Assembly (NCBI GenBank): GCA_015832175.1
Contig: WJXW01000001.1
Location: forward strand, 2,232,001 to 2,296,000
DNA: 64,000 bases
Direction of reading: 5' to 3'
From: Paraphaeosphaeria minitans
Lineage: Eukaryota; Ascomycota; Dothideomycetes; Pleosporales; Didymosphaeriaceae
The notes beneath the pieces are model-generated. The model ran no database searches, was not told where the DNA came from, and was given only the letters and a program-made list of their open reading frames with translations. Shown here piece by piece: positions 11,751 through 24,733 of this stretch. The stretch's first letter is position 1, and the number at the start of each line of letters is the position of its first letter. A program made the translations under genes and the position numbers.

Positions 11751-13609
11751 AAGCTATAATAGGTATTTAAGAATTTATTCTTTTACTAACCTAGTAGAGG
11801 CGCTATCTATCTAAAAACTACTAAAGGCTATTAGCCCTAGGGTCGCTATAACTAAAGCAGCACTAAAGTAACACTAGGTAAGAATAAAGGGGGGCTATAA
11901 TAACTATATTACTCTTCGCACTAGTAGCAACAGCACCTAAAAGGGTGCACTAAGCTAGCCCTAAATAAAGGCTTAGGTAGAGTTACTTTACAAGGCTCTT
12001 AATATAGGTTAAAGGGTATACGCTATTAGGCTAGGGCCGCTAGGAGGGTAAGGCAGCGTTAGCTAGGAGCTGTCCTAAGTTACTTCGCAATAGTAGTGAG
12101 TAGGTTAGTAGTTTACGCTTAGGTCTAGGTTATTTTATCTAGGCGCCAGCCTATACTCTCCTTAAATCGCTAGATATAATTCCCTATATTATTTATCCAC
12201 CCTACTATATTATTAGCTAACGCCACTAAATTCTAATTATAGTTACTACTACGCTAGGCTAGAGTTATCTAGAGCAAAGGTGCTACTAGGGCCATGTTTA
12301 TACTAGGGGGGGCGACCACTATTCTGTTACTACGCTAAGGTAGGGGTATAGCAGAGGAGTCTAGCTCCTAGATTAGGCTAGAGTTCTTAAGCGCTAAGTT
12401 TAGGTACTACTTATACTACTAGGCTAAGTAGTAGAACTTTGCTATAAAGGTAGGTAGTATTCTAGTTATAGGCTTCTAGGGGTTAGTACTATACGTTCTA
12501 GAATTATAGATGTGTAAATTACTATTAATCTAGTCTTACTCTACGTATTTAATCTAGAGGCGCAGAGCCCACCTTAGGCCTAAGTTATTAGTAAAAGGGG
12601 CGGAATTATACTAGTAAGTGGCCTTAGTGTAATAGTAGGCGCTATAGGAGTAGCCTTAGAATAGTTAATAGCTGTACAAACATTAATAATAGCCTAGAAT
12701 ATAAAGCTATAGACTTACTCTACGCGCCTAAGCTGCCTTAGACGCCTAATGTATTTAATACACATAAGGCCTATATTAGGGTTAGCTAGCTCTTTGTCTA
12801 AACTATCTCTTTAAAGGACCGCGCTTTTAGCAACGTAGAGCCGCTTTAGAGTATAGGTAGGAGTAATAGGGTTAGGGCAATTAGCTAGTACGCGCCTCTT
12901 AGAGGTTATAAAGGGGTAAAGGTAATTACTACTATTAGGCTACTGCGTAGGCGTGTTAAGGCTCTAGAGAATCTTTTCTACTTTAGCGTTATTAATCTCC
13001 TCTTTAGTGTACGCATAGCTAGGCTTAGTAAGGCGCTAGTTTAGGTCTAAAGAGTTGTTACTACTGCTACTACTAGGACTAAAGAGATCCGCTAAGGCGG
13101 CGCTACCTTAGAGGCTGTTATTAATAATATTAACATTAGCTACAGCCGCGAATAGAACACTAAAGAAGAGGGCTAGGAGGCTAACAAGAGCACAGGGGCG
13201 CATAGCGTAGAAATAGGGGGAACTAAATTAGCGCTAGAAGGAAATAGGGACAGAGGTGGTCGTAGATAGTTAAGGAAGTTAGAATAGGCGCAGGTTAGGG
13301 TTAGTATAAAAAAGAGAAAGTAGAGAAAGGAAGAAGAAAAGCAAAGTAACACAAATATAAAGAGACTATAATAGTAACGCACCACTAAGGTAATAGACAC
13401 ACAATAATTATATTAGAAAAGGTAGAAGCGCTGTCCTATTACCTTATAATAATAAGGTAAATAAACAAACTGCCTAATAAGGGCCCTCGCCCTAAGGCCG
13501 CCTTAGGGCTGCCTCTACACTACTGCCTTACTACAGCATAATACTCTTAAGATCTCTAAGGCTTATCTTATAACTATAAGACGTTTTAAACTAAGTAAGG
13601 TCTAGGGTA
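11751..13609. other. Element B 3' region of unknown role
   Basis: About 1.86 kb between pol and the 3' LTR. No pol domain is recognised. Reading through RIP-type stops on the minus strand gives a longer protein-like stretch than on the plus strand, so a second, antisense gene is possible but unproven. The 75-codon minus frame at 13173-13400 is low-complexity and not convincing by itself. Confidence 0.4.
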
Positions 13610-13801
13610 TATAATAGGCTAGGGCATAGCCCTAGTCTTTAGAAGGATCTTAAGGAAAGGAACCGCCCTAAAGAAGTAGACCTACTAAGGAAAACTCTTC
13701 TTATAAGCGGCACACCCCCTTATAGAGACTTAATACCTAGAATTTATCCTTTACATTTCGCACTTACAGTTCTGTTCATTCTCTAAGGCTAGCCCATAAC
13801 A
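13610..13801 (+). repeat. 3' LTR of element B
   Basis: 192 bp, paired with 6667-6858 and followed by the GTAAC target duplication. Confidence 0.92.
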
Positions 13802-14013
13802 GTAACTAAGTATATTATGTAACCTACTCTACTACTTAGTGCTACTAAGTAACTAAGTATATTACGTAACCTAATCTAAGTTGCTTAGCGTCTCTTTATT
13901 ACATTTATAACCCTATTACTATTCTATTACACCTTTATAAGCGCCTAAGTCCTATATTATTATCTAGTATATAATATTATCCCCTTCCTTTCTATTCTTT
14001 GTCTTAAAGAATT

Positions 14014-14553
14014 ATGCCTACTAACTATAACTCTATAAAGCGTTATTATAACCTTATCTTTACTATTAAAAACTATAAAGTAGTTATAGTATTAAAGTGC
14101 TCTTTCTATAAGTCGCACTTCTACATTTATAAAGTCTATATTAGCTTAGGGAAGTATAGTAAGTATTAGAAATAAAGCTTAAAGTGTAATATAGCTATTA
14201 CTAGAAATAAGTTCTTACAGTTAATTACTAAAAAGAAGAAGTTAAAAGTGTAAATATTAGAGGCGTAAAAAAAATAAAATATAGTATTTAAGGCCCTACG
14301 CGTAGTGTATATAAAAGAGGATTAGTTAGTAAAATAGTTAGCATAGAATAAGAAGCGTACTAGTAAGGTTATTATAGTAGAGAGTACTACTCTAGCGGAG
14401 CTAGAGTTAAAAGAGGATTTAGCTTATTCTACTTAGCCTACTAGTCTAGCTAAACTTAGCACGTTTATATAGTTAGTAATAGATAACCTGCCTCCTAAGT
14501 TCTAGAATAATTCTTTAGCATTACTGTCTTAAGTAAGTCTATTAATAGAATTC
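14014..14553 (+). pseudogene. Antisense ORF at the 3' end of E1
   Basis: Lies between the end of pol and the 3' LTR, opposite in direction to the element. It begins with an ATG preserved in most type 1 copies. Read through RIP stops, the N-terminal third has several Cys/Tyr positions spaced like a zinc-binding cluster, followed by a Lys/Gln/Glu-rich stretch likely to be coiled coil. Fungal Gypsy elements with antisense Cys-rich ORFs are known. Equivalent frames lie in E3, E5, E2 and E9. Confidence 0.5.
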
Positions 14554-17500
14554 TTTAATCTTTTATTAATAGTTTTTTGGGTAGTTCTTTAGTTCCTAAA
14601 TATTTTTGCTGTGTAGGTAACCTTTTTACTTAATAAGGTACGTGTTGCTATATTAATTATATTCTAGAATTCTGTTAACCTTAAATTTATTTTCTTCCTT
14701 AGTCTAGTAGTAGAAGGTAGTTTTAACTAGTGTATTAGGGTCTGCTAGTTCTAGTAGTGATATATAGAATACTAGGTATATCTTTGTATCTAGCGGTAGT
14801 TCTAACTTATAGTTTACTAGTAATATTTGCTTAGAAATATAAAATAGTCTAACTTTAATATAATCTAGTTTCTTGTGTTTTTTCTTCTAAGTTTAAAGGT
14901 TCTTTATAAGTAGATATACTTTATCCCCCTTCTTTAGCTAAGGTGCTATTTTTTATTTTTAATTTTAGTATAAAATTAATTACTACTAAGCTTTCTTAAG
15001 ATTTTCTTAGAGTTGTTAGTGTATTTTCTTTATATTTTCTACTATATCTATAGCTTCTTTTGCTTTAATTATTATAGGAAATTATTAGTTAAAGAGATGT
15101 GGGTGTCTTCTGTAGTTTGTATAGAATAGTGTATGTCCTAATACTACTAATACTTTGTTATTATAGGCTAACTATGCTATAGGTAGTAATAAAACCTAGT
15201 TATTTTTCTAACTGTTATAGTAGATGCGTAGGTACATTTCTATAGTTTAGTTCGTACATTCTGTCTGTCTATCTGTTTATAGATAGTAAGCTGTTAATAG
15301 CTTTTGTTTTATTCTAAGTAGTGCTATAAGCGTTGTCTAATAATTTAACGTAAAGAGCTTGTCTCTATTACTAATAATTATTTTTAGGATTCTGTAGTGT
15401 CTAATTAGTTAGTCTAGGATAAGAAAAGCGAGTTCCTTTGCTATTATTCTTTTAAGATATAGAATAAGCTTAATATACTTAGTTAGTTAGTAGACTATTA
15501 CTAGTATACTATTATATTTAATTCCTGTTGTTAGATCTTTAGAGTTTAGAATTCCTATAATAAAATCTATAGTAATGTCTTCTTATAGTGCTGTTAGTAT
15601 TCTAATTGCTTATATCTCTCTATATTTAAAATGTGTGCTGTGTTTATTTCTCTAGTATTCTACACATTTGTAGATATAAGTTATTATAGCTTCCTTAATT
15701 CCTTTAAAGGTGTAATTTCTTTAAATAAGTTCTATTGTTTTTGTGATGCCTAGGTGTCTATACATAGGGTTATTGTGGTATTGTTAGATAATCTTAGTCT
15801 ATAGATGTTCTAGAACTTCTTAGTTAATTACTAAAAGTTAATTTAGTTCTACTATTAGCTCTAGAGATCTATCTTTGGCTTTACAAAGGATTGCGGAGAA
15901 GGTTTTTACCTTTTCTCCTACTAGATTACTTTGTTAGCTAAGAGTGTCTACTCTGCTATTTTCTTTTCTAGCTATATAGATAATTTTAAACTTATACTAC
16001 CTAGTAGTCTATAACTATCTTTGTTATTATAGCGTAAGTTCTTTTGTTGTCGTGAACCTTAGAAGGTTCTTATAATCTATATAGATTTCTAGTGTTAAGT
16101 AACTAAGCGCGTAAATCCTCTAGTGCTTTAAGGCTTTAATAATAGCGTAGAGTTCCTTATTATATATATTATATTGTGTTTTGGCGTTATTAAATTTGCA
16201 TAAGTAATAGGCAATTAGGTACTATTTACTATTATATTCTTGTTTAGCGTAGGCGTCTAGTGTAAGATTGCTAGCGTCTATTTTAAAGCGTAGTAGTTTA
16301 TCGCTTCTAAAATAAATAAAGATAGGTTCTATAATACATACTATCTTAAGGAGTTAGAATAATATTCTACACTTATCTATTTATTTAAAGGGTACATCCT
16401 TCTTTATAAAATTTATTAAAGGTATTATAACCTTTGCGTAATCTTAGATGAATTATTAGTTAAATCTATAGAATCCTAAGAATTCTTAGATATTCTTAGC
16501 TATTTTTAGTATTAGCTAGTTCTTAATATATTTAACTTTACTTAGTGCTATCTTAATTCCTTCTATAGTAATAATATGTCCTAGGAATTTAAGTTATTTA
16601 ATGTTAAACTTATATTTCTTAAGTTTAATATAAAGGTATACTTTGTCTAGTGCTTTTAGTACTGTCTATATATACTTAGTGTGGTCTGATTTATTTTTAA
16701 AAAAGACAAGGATATCGTCTATATACGCGATAATAAATATGTCTAGATGTTTATAGAGTATATTATTAATAAGCGCTATAAAAGCTACTAGTGCGTTTGT
16801 AAGTCTAAAAGGCATAATCTTATATTTAAATAGTTTGTAGCGTAATTAAAACGCTATTTTCTATTCTTTACCTTTTTTAATTTATATAAGGTAGTAACTG
16901 TTTCTTAGATCTATTATTGTGAATATCTTAGCTTAAGATAGTTAATCTTATAGCTTTGTAATATTTAGTAGTAGATATTAGTTCTTTATTATTATGTTGT
17001 TAAGTTGTTAGTAGTTAACGTATAGTCTGTCTAATCTATCCTTTTTCTTAATAAACATAAAAGGGCTTACTACTAGTAATTTTAATAGTTATATATATCC
17101 TTTCTTAAGGTTTGTCTTAATAAAATTACGTTCTTTAAAGAGTTCTTCTCCTATCTTACTATATAGTAGTCTAAAGGGTGGTGTTTTCCCTTTTTCTAGG
17201 TCTATTATAAGATCCTAGGGTTAATATTCTAGTAGGTTTGCTTTTTCTTCCTTTTCCGTAAATATATATGCCTATTTCCTATACTTTCTTAGTAAGGTAA
17301 GAGGTGTGCTATTATCCTTCTTTTCGCGCTTCTTAACCTAGTAGTTCCTACTAGTGTCTACTAAGGTGTGCTTCTGTTTTTTAACTATCTATCGTAGTAT
17401 TATATTATTAATAACTCCCTTATCTACTATTATTTTTAGTTAATGCGTAGGCTTTATTTATAATGCATAATTATAGCGTTTAAATAATATTTTTTTTATA

Positions 17501-19730
17501 CCCTAGTTAATCTGCGGGTTGTGTATTATTAACTAAAGTAATCCTAAAACTAACTTATACTTAGATCCTAGTAAGATATCTAAGGTAAGTTCCTCTCTAT
17601 GTTCTTAGACTGTTATTGTAGTAGTGACCTCCTAGTATATCTAAGATGTTTTAGGCATTAGGGATCTATTCGCGATATAGATAATATAGAGTATTTTTTT
17701 CTCTAATATTATAAGTCCTGCTTATCTTACTATTTAATAAGATATAAAGTTCTTTTCTGCTCCTAAGTCTATAAGAGCTTAAGCCTATATTCCTTTAAGC
17801 TATACTAGTAGCTTAACTAATACTATACTTACTATAGTATTTAATTTAATAAAGGTGTTTTCTTATCTAAGTTTAGGCCTAAAAAAGACATCTATTTATA
17901 TAAGTTATAGTTAAGTTCTAGTGCCTAGTATACGTTTCTAAGCATCTATTTCTATTATTATTCTTAAGTACGTACTTTATATAGATTGTCTTCTTTTTCT
18001 TCTTATAAGGATGTTCTTCTGTTTTTCCTCTTACAGTCTTTACTATTCTTATATACTACTTAAATTAGTAGCTCTATTATTACTTCTTATATAGGGTAGT
18101 TTATAAAGCTGTCTAAATGTTTAGCTATATAGTAGTATTTGTAGTCTTAGTTTAGACATATATACTAGTATAGTTATATATAGTCTCTATTAATAAGTAT
18201 ATTATAGTATTTATTGCCTTTTAGCGTAAGGTGAGGAAAGTATTTTACTTATTATTTATTCTAGAGGTGTTTATTGTAAGCTGTAATAGGGTAGTCTGTC
18301 TATATCTATCTATAGCGTAGTTTCTTTCTAGGTTATTTCTTATTCTCTTTTTTCTTTGCCTTATATTGTGCGTATATTAGTTCTTCGCAATGCGTCTATA
18401 TATAGAATTAGTATATAGGATTTTAGTAGTCTAGGTAGTACTTTAGTACATAGTCTAACTTTTTATTTTTATAGGGTTGTATTCCTTTTAGTGCCTAGTG
18501 GGGTTCTATATAGTTCTAAATATTTAGTTTGTACTTAGGTAATATAAAGTTGTCTTCTTCCTGCCTACTTTATAGGTAAGGAGTAGAAGATCTTAGTATC
18601 TCTTCTACGTCTTTTATATTATAGTATACGTTAGAGTTGTCTTCTAGATTTTTATATAGTTATAAGTTAGATAAATCTAATTACTTACTTTACTCTAGTG
18701 TAACGCGTTAGTAACTAAACAGTATTATAATAACTTCCTATTCCTTATTAGGTTCTTAGTCCTTAATAGTTAGTATATTTAACTTAGTTTAATAGACTTT
18801 GTTCTTTAATCTATAGTTCTTAGCTATATAGCCTAGTTTACTACATATGAAACATTTATAGGTCTTAGTTATTAGTTATTAACTTCTATTAGAGACGCGT
18901 TTATTAGGCTACTTAGGGCCTATTCTTCCTCCTTTTCCTTTGCCTATATAGTTAAACTAGACATCTTCTATTAGTTTGTATCTCTAGTAGTTCCTTAGCT
19001 ATTACTTTTAGACAATTCTAATAGAGTTCTTATAAACTACTTTTACTAGTTGTCTAAAGCTTATTACCTTAGGGTTTTAGTAGAGCTCTTATTATAGTAA
19101 AAACTACTCTCTATTAATTCTAATAGTTTCTTTATATAGTTCTTTAAGGTTAGTAATTTGTGCACTACTACGTAAGAGTTTCTTACGTAGTTTCTATTAA
19201 AGTCCTTATTTATATATATCCTAAAGAGATTTATTGTCCTAGTTAAGTTGCATAGCGTATCTATAAACCTTAGCTATATACTTAGCTACTAATTATTTCT
19301 AAATTATAGTCTAAATCTTTGCTTTTATAATAGAGTCCTTGTTAGTAATTCTAAAAAGTTATTTAAGGCATTTCTTAAAGTTATTATAATCTTTAATAAT
19401 GTTAACTACATTAGCATAGTTGTCTACGTAGTTATTATTATTATTATTATAGTCTATTCCTAGGTACTTTTTAAAGTAAGGATAGATCTATAATCCTATA
19501 TCTCTTCGCATATATATTACTGTAAAGATAACCTTCTTTTTATCTTTAAAGGGTTTATCTAAGTTAAAGAAGTAGAGGTCTAACTAAAGAATCTAGACGT
19601 TAGTTTAAGATTGTTTACTAAAGTAGAGATTAGGTTTATACGCCTTACTACTATCCTTTATAGAAGTAATCTTAGCGGCACCTAAAGCTGTAGAAGAGGT
19701 AGGAGTTTATAAAGTACTTATATTAAGGGT
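14553..19730 (-). pseudogene. E1 gag-pol, RIP-degraded
   Basis: Read on the minus strand from 19730: Gag with a zinc knuckle near 18850, protease, RT with an intact YIDD box (complement of 16714-16725), RNase H near 16100-16250, integrase, and a chromodomain near 14560-14700. The chromodomain places the family in the chromoviruses. Stops occur every few codons. Boundaries are approximate. Confidence 0.8.
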
Positions 19731-19738
19731 GTTTAAGA

Positions 19739-20148
19739 TGTTAAATCTAAGAGGGTAGCTAGTTCTAAAGGGTTAAAGTTAGTTCTTAGGCAGGAGTACT
19801 TATAGAAGGTAGAAGGTCTTATTAATACGATAGTATCTTATAAAGTGTAATAAGTTAATAATTTAGTCTACTAGAATCTAAACAATAGATTAATAAACAG
19901 ATTAAACATAAGTATAGAGGTCTATCCTTATATTTCTATATAATAGGGCTGCTCTAATACTTAGTGTTACTAAGTAACTAAGCACATTATGTAACCTACT
20001 TAACTACTTAGTGCCACTAAGCGACTAAGCATATTACGTAACCTAATCTAAGTTGCTTAGCGTCTCTTTGTTACGTTTATAACCCTATTACTATTCCATC
20101 ACACCTTTATAAGCGCCCAAGTCCCACATTGTTATTTGGTACGTAACA
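19739..20148 (-). repeat. Family A LTR (type 1 U3), inversion breakpoint
   Basis: 410 bp, TGTTAAATC to GTAACA. The left side joins E1 gag. The right side joins element C through GTAGA (20149-20153), the reverse complement of TCTAC beside the LTR at 53645-54054. Confidence 0.88.
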
Positions 20149-21746
20149 GTAGAGTGTTAAGCAATGTAATACTTAGCGCTAGGTCTTAGTAAGTAGGTAT
20201 AAAAGGATCGCTCCTAGTTATATAATAAAGGTATATAGTAGAAGTAAGGTATAAGGTAGCTTTCTATACTTCTTCTTTATTACTCTATTAGTCTTATTTA
20301 TCTTCCTCCTTTTTTATATAATAGTCTTTATTCTCTAGCTCTCCTTTAAAGTTAAGGATAATATTATCTAGCTAGATAGAAGTATAATCTCCTAGTTATT
20401 AAAGAGACTAGAAGTGTCTAGCCTCTTTATATAATATAGTTTGTTAGGTAAAAGTAGTCTAGGTTTTAGGCTACTACCACTAGTGTAGCTCTATATATAG
20501 TGTCTCTGTCCTCGCATGTATAGGGATAGGCCCCAGCTATGCTCTATGTGTATATATATTACCTATAGATAGTGTAGGTTATATTATTAAGATCGTGCGA
20601 AGCGGTTTAGGTTATAGTTATAGTATTATTATATAAAGGGTCTATAGCTTATAGTTAAGCTATAATAGTTTAAAAAGTTTCTTTATATAGGTGTCCTTTA
20701 TTATAGTATTAGTAGCAACAAAGCCTTTCTTTATAAAAAAAGTAATAAGCTCTCTTCTTACTATATAACTAATCTTATTAAAAGTTTTCTCTTTCTAGTT
20801 ATTAAAATCTTTAGTAAAAAAAGAGATTACCTCTTTACTTTTAAAGCTACTTACGCAATATTACGTACTTATATACACTATATAAGTGTTTAGCTATTTT
20901 AGAGAAGGGGGTAAGTAGCTGTGTAGATTTACTCTATCTATCTAGTACTTTTATACAATCTCTCCTCTTAAGGTAATAGCCTTAATATTTATTACTTTCT
21001 CTACTTATTAAAGCTATTCTAAGTTATCCTCTTAGGTAGCTTATTATGCGATTCCTTCTTGTATAGATTCCTCTAGGAAGTCTTCTAGTCCTAGTGCTAT
21101 ATTATTGTCTTGTTAAATCGTGCGACTGGACCGCATTAGTGTGTTACTAGTTTAATTATATAACATATTTACGTTTAGTTATTGCTAGTTTAATTGTGCG
21201 ACGTGTTTTTTAGGGTTATAAATATACTTACTATCTCTTTTCTTTTCTATAAAATAGCTTAGACTAGATTATGCAACTCTTTATAAATGTACGCGCTTTG
21301 TTTCTACTTATTATATAATCTAAAATTCAATCTCTAGTGAAAGTAATAATACAGAGCCTACGTATCTAGCTTATAGGGCGCTCTGTCTTTAGACCTTGCT
21401 AGTTTATAGTTAATTAGAATTAACTACTAATTAGTGTTAGTTTAGCTTAATCTATAATTAAGCATTTAAGGGTTAATATTATACTATTATATAAAGGGTG
21501 AGAAGTAGGTTTAATTAATTACGTCTAGTCTATTGTAGAATGGGGCACTAAGGACCTTATAAAGTCTCTGCCTCTTAGCGCTAACCTAAGCAGGGGGTCC
21601 TTGTGCGGGTCCTTATAGGTAGGTAGGGCCTTATAAAGTCTCTGCCTCTTAGCGCTAACCTAAGTAGTGGGTCCTTGTGCGGGTCCCTATAGGTAGGCAG
21701 GCCCCTATTTCCCTTAGTGCTATTTGTACGATAAACTGTACGGACA
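20149..21746 (+). mobile_element. Element C, 3' portion (internal region and 3' LTR)
   Basis: Internal sequence 20149-21434 and a 312-bp LTR at 21435-21746 (TGTTAG to GGACA). The target duplication TTTAT follows at 21747-21751. No coding domain is visible in the RIP-mutated interior. The 5' portion of the same element lies at 54055-54646 on the other strand. Together they make about 2185 bp, a non-autonomous (TRIM/LARD-like) LTR element. Confidence 0.8.
21552..21699 (+). repeat. 74-bp tandem repeat in the C LTR, two units
   Basis: Units 21552-21625 and 21626-21699 share GTCTCTGCCTCTTAGCGCTA and GGTCCTTGTGCGGGTCC. The same duplication occurs in the other C LTR (about 54380-54540, reverse strand), so it belonged to the element before insertion. 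Confidence 0.85.
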
Positions 21747-21751
21747 TTTAT

Positions 21752-24130
21752 AATAATAAATCTAAGAGACAGTTACTACCTTATATAAATTAAAAAAGGT
21801 AAAGAATAGAAAACAACGTTTTAATCACGCTATAGACTATTTAAATATAAGGTTATACCTTTTAGACTTATAAACGCACTAATAGCTTTTATAGCACTTA
21901 TTAATAACGTACTTTATAAATATCTAGACGTATTTATTATTGCGTATATAGATAATATTCTTGTCTTTTCTAAAAACAAATTAGACTACACTAAGCATAT
22001 ATAAATAGTACTAAAAGCACTAGATAAAGCATGCCTTTATATTAAACTTAAGAAATGCAAGTTTAACGTTAAATAACTTAAATTCCTAGGATATATTATT
22101 ACTATAGAAGAAATTGAGATAGCACTAAGTAAAGTTAAATATATTAGGAACTAGCTAATACTAAAGATAGCTAAGAACATCTAAGAATTCTTAGAATTCT
22201 ATAGATTTAACTAATAATTTATCTAAAATTACGTAAAGGTTATAATACTTCTAATAAATCTTATAAAGAAGGACGTACCCTTTAAATAGATAAATAAGTG
22301 CAGAATGTCATTCTAACTTCTTAAGACAGTATCTATTATAGAACTTATCTTTATTTATTTTAGAAGTAATAAACTACTACGCTTTAAAACAGACCTTAGC
22401 GATCTTACGCTAGGCGCCTACGCTAAATAAGAATATAGTAGTAAATAGCACCTAATTACCTATTACTTATGCAAATTTAGTAACGCTAAAACACAATATA
22501 ATATATATAATAGAGAACTCTACGCTATTATTAAAGCCTTAAAGCACTAGAGGATTTACGCGCTTAGAAACTTAACGCTAGAAATCTATACAAATTATAA
22601 GAACCTTCTAAGGTTTATAATAATAAAAGAACTTACGCTATAATAATAAAGATAGTTATAGACTACTAGGTAGTATAAGTTAAAAATTATCTATATAGCT
22701 AGAAAAGAAAATAGCAGAGTAGACGCTCTTAGCTAATAAAGTAATCTAGTAGAAGAAAAAGTAAAAACCTTCTCTGTAATTCTTCGCAAAGCTAAAGATA
22801 GATCTCTAGAACTAATAGTAGAACTAAATTAACTTTTAGTAATTAACTAAGAAGTTCTAGAACATTTACAGACTAAGATTATCTAATAATACTATAATAA
22901 CCCTATATATAGACACCTAGATATTTCAAAAATAATAGAACTTATCTAAAGGAATTACACCTTTAAAGGAATTAAGGAAGCTGTAATAACTTATATTTAT
23001 AAATATATAGAATACTAGAGAAATAAACATAGTATATATCTTAAGTATAGAGAGATGTAAGCAATTAGAATACTAACAGCACTATAGGAAGACATTACTA
23101 TAAATTTTGTTATAGGAATTCTAAACTCTAAGAATCTAATAACAGGAATTAAATATAATAGTATATTAGTAATAGTCTGCTAACTAACTAAGTATGTTAA
23201 GCTTATTCTATGCCTTAAAAGAATAATAGCAAAGGAACTCGCTTTTCTTATCCTAGACTAATTAATTAGATATTACAGAATCCTAAAAATAATTATTAGT
23301 AATAGAGATAAGCTCTTTATGTTAAATTATTTAACAACGCTTATAGCCCTACTTAGAATAAAACAAAAGCTATTAACAGCTTACTATCTATAAATAGATA
23401 GATAGATAGAACGTATAAACTAAACTATAGAAACGTACCTACGCATCTACTATAATAGTTAGAAGAATAACTAGGTTTTATTATTACTTAGGGCACAGTT
23501 AGCCTATAATAACAAAGTATTAGTAGTATTAGGACATACACTATTCTATATAAACTATAGAAGACACCCACATCTCTTTAATTAATAATTTCCTACGATA
23601 ATGAAGGCAAAAGAAGCTATAGATATAGTAGAAAATATAAAGAAAATACACTAATAACTCTAAGAGAATCTTAAGAAAGCTTAGCAGTAATAAATTTTAT
23701 ACTAAAACTAAAAACGTAAAATAGCACCTTAGCTAAAAAAGGGGGATAAAGCATATCTACTTATAAAGAACCTTTAAACTTAGAAGAAGAAACATAAGAA
23801 ACTAGATTAGATTAAGGTTAGACTATTCTACGTTTCTAAGTAAATATTACTAGTAAACTATAAGTTAGAACTATCGCTAGATGTAAAGATACACCTAGTA
23901 TTCCACGTATTACTATTAGAACTAGTAGACCCTAATACACTAGTTAAAACTACCTTCTACCACTAGACTAAGGAAGAAAACAAATTTAAGGTTAAAAGAA
24001 TTCTAGAATATAATTAGTATAACAACGTATACCTTATTAAGTGGAAAGGTTACCCACATAGCGAAAACACCTAGAAACTAAAGAATAATCTAGGAAACTG
24101 TTAGCAAAAGATAAAGGAATTCTATTAAAA
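21752..24130 (+). pseudogene. E6 pol fragment: RT to chromodomain
   Basis: The RT box at 21945-21956 reads YIDN (second Asp lost to RIP). RNase H, integrase DDE core and a chromodomain (about 23990-24125) follow. Stops are frequent. Confidence 0.78.
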
Positions 24131-24134
24131 ATAC

Positions 24135-24733
24135 AAAGTATACCTAGGAGAATTGTAGTACTAACGCTATAGTGTCTACTATATTAAGCGTTAACCACAT
24201 TACTACAGAGTAACTAACAGTCACTACAGTAGTAGGATAATTAATAGTATCTATATTTATGTCCTTACTATCTGTAGTTATTTCTATAGCTAGACATAAT
24301 ATCTTCTTATAAGCACGCTCTTTAGTCTAAGCTAGTATCTTCTTATTTTATAATAACTACACTATTAGGATAGACAACGCCTTCTTATTTTTTTTAACCT
24401 TTTTCTTATACTCCTTGTAAGTCTTATCTAGCGTTAACTAGCTTATATTTACACACAGACAACCTAAGCGAACACATTTAGAACACTTTAAACCTAAACC
24501 TAGTATAACGTAGTAAATAGAACCTTTAAAACTATAATTAATATAAAGATTCTTTGTAATAATATTAGCTTTTTAGATCTTACGATATAATTAATGTTTT
24601 TAAATAGTAGAGTTGCTAGGTATAATGCTAATAGACGTACTTATAGTAAGTAGGGTTAGCGGAACAGCTTACATAACAATAGCTAAGATCTAAATATATA
24701 ATTTAGGACAAATCTATAAAAAAGAGGAGATAA
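24135..24733 (-). other. Type 2 3' module of E6
   Basis: About 600 bp between the chromodomain and the type 2 LTR, not alignable by eye with the type 1 antisense-ORF region. A distinct antisense reading frame may exist on the minus strand; RIP prevents a firm call. Confidence 0.4.

Larger units (their letters stand above)
6667..13801 (+). mobile_element. Family B Ty3/Gypsy retrotransposon, 7135 bp
   Basis: Two 192-bp LTRs (6667-6858 and 13610-13801) bound the element, with imperfect terminal inverted repeats TGTGATGGGCT / AGCCCATAACA. A perfect 5-bp target duplication GTAAC lies at 6662-6666 and 13802-13806. It sits inside the 3' LTR of E1, so it is younger than E1. The interior carries RIP-degraded gag and pol in the plus direction, then about 1.9 kb without recognised domains. 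The 5' LTR edge keeps more TG/CA than the 3' LTR. Confidence 0.93.
6429..20148 (-). mobile_element. Family A chromovirus copy E1 (minus), split by element B
   Basis: The 3' LTR is 6429-6666 plus 13802-13976, interrupted by element B. The internal region is 13977-19738 and the 5' LTR 19739-20148. Without B the element is about 6.58 kb, the same as E3 and E5. The external flanks do not form a target duplication (TAAGG at 6424-6428, GTAGA at 20149-20153). The right flank instead pairs with TCTAC at 54055, showing that the right LTR took part in a rearrangement. Confidence 0.85.

Noticed and set aside
13173..13400. 75-codon minus-strand frame inside element B
   Set aside because: Low-complexity hydrophobic frame in RIP-mutated sequence; probably a chance opening on the strand where RIP makes no stops.
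6429..20148. E1 as a simple single insertion
   Set aside because: Outer flanks TAAGG and GTAGA do not match, and GTAGA pairs with TCTAC at 54055.
21552..21699. CRISPR-like or satellite array
   Set aside because: Only two adjacent 74-bp units without spacers, repeated in the partner LTR; an internal LTR duplication.
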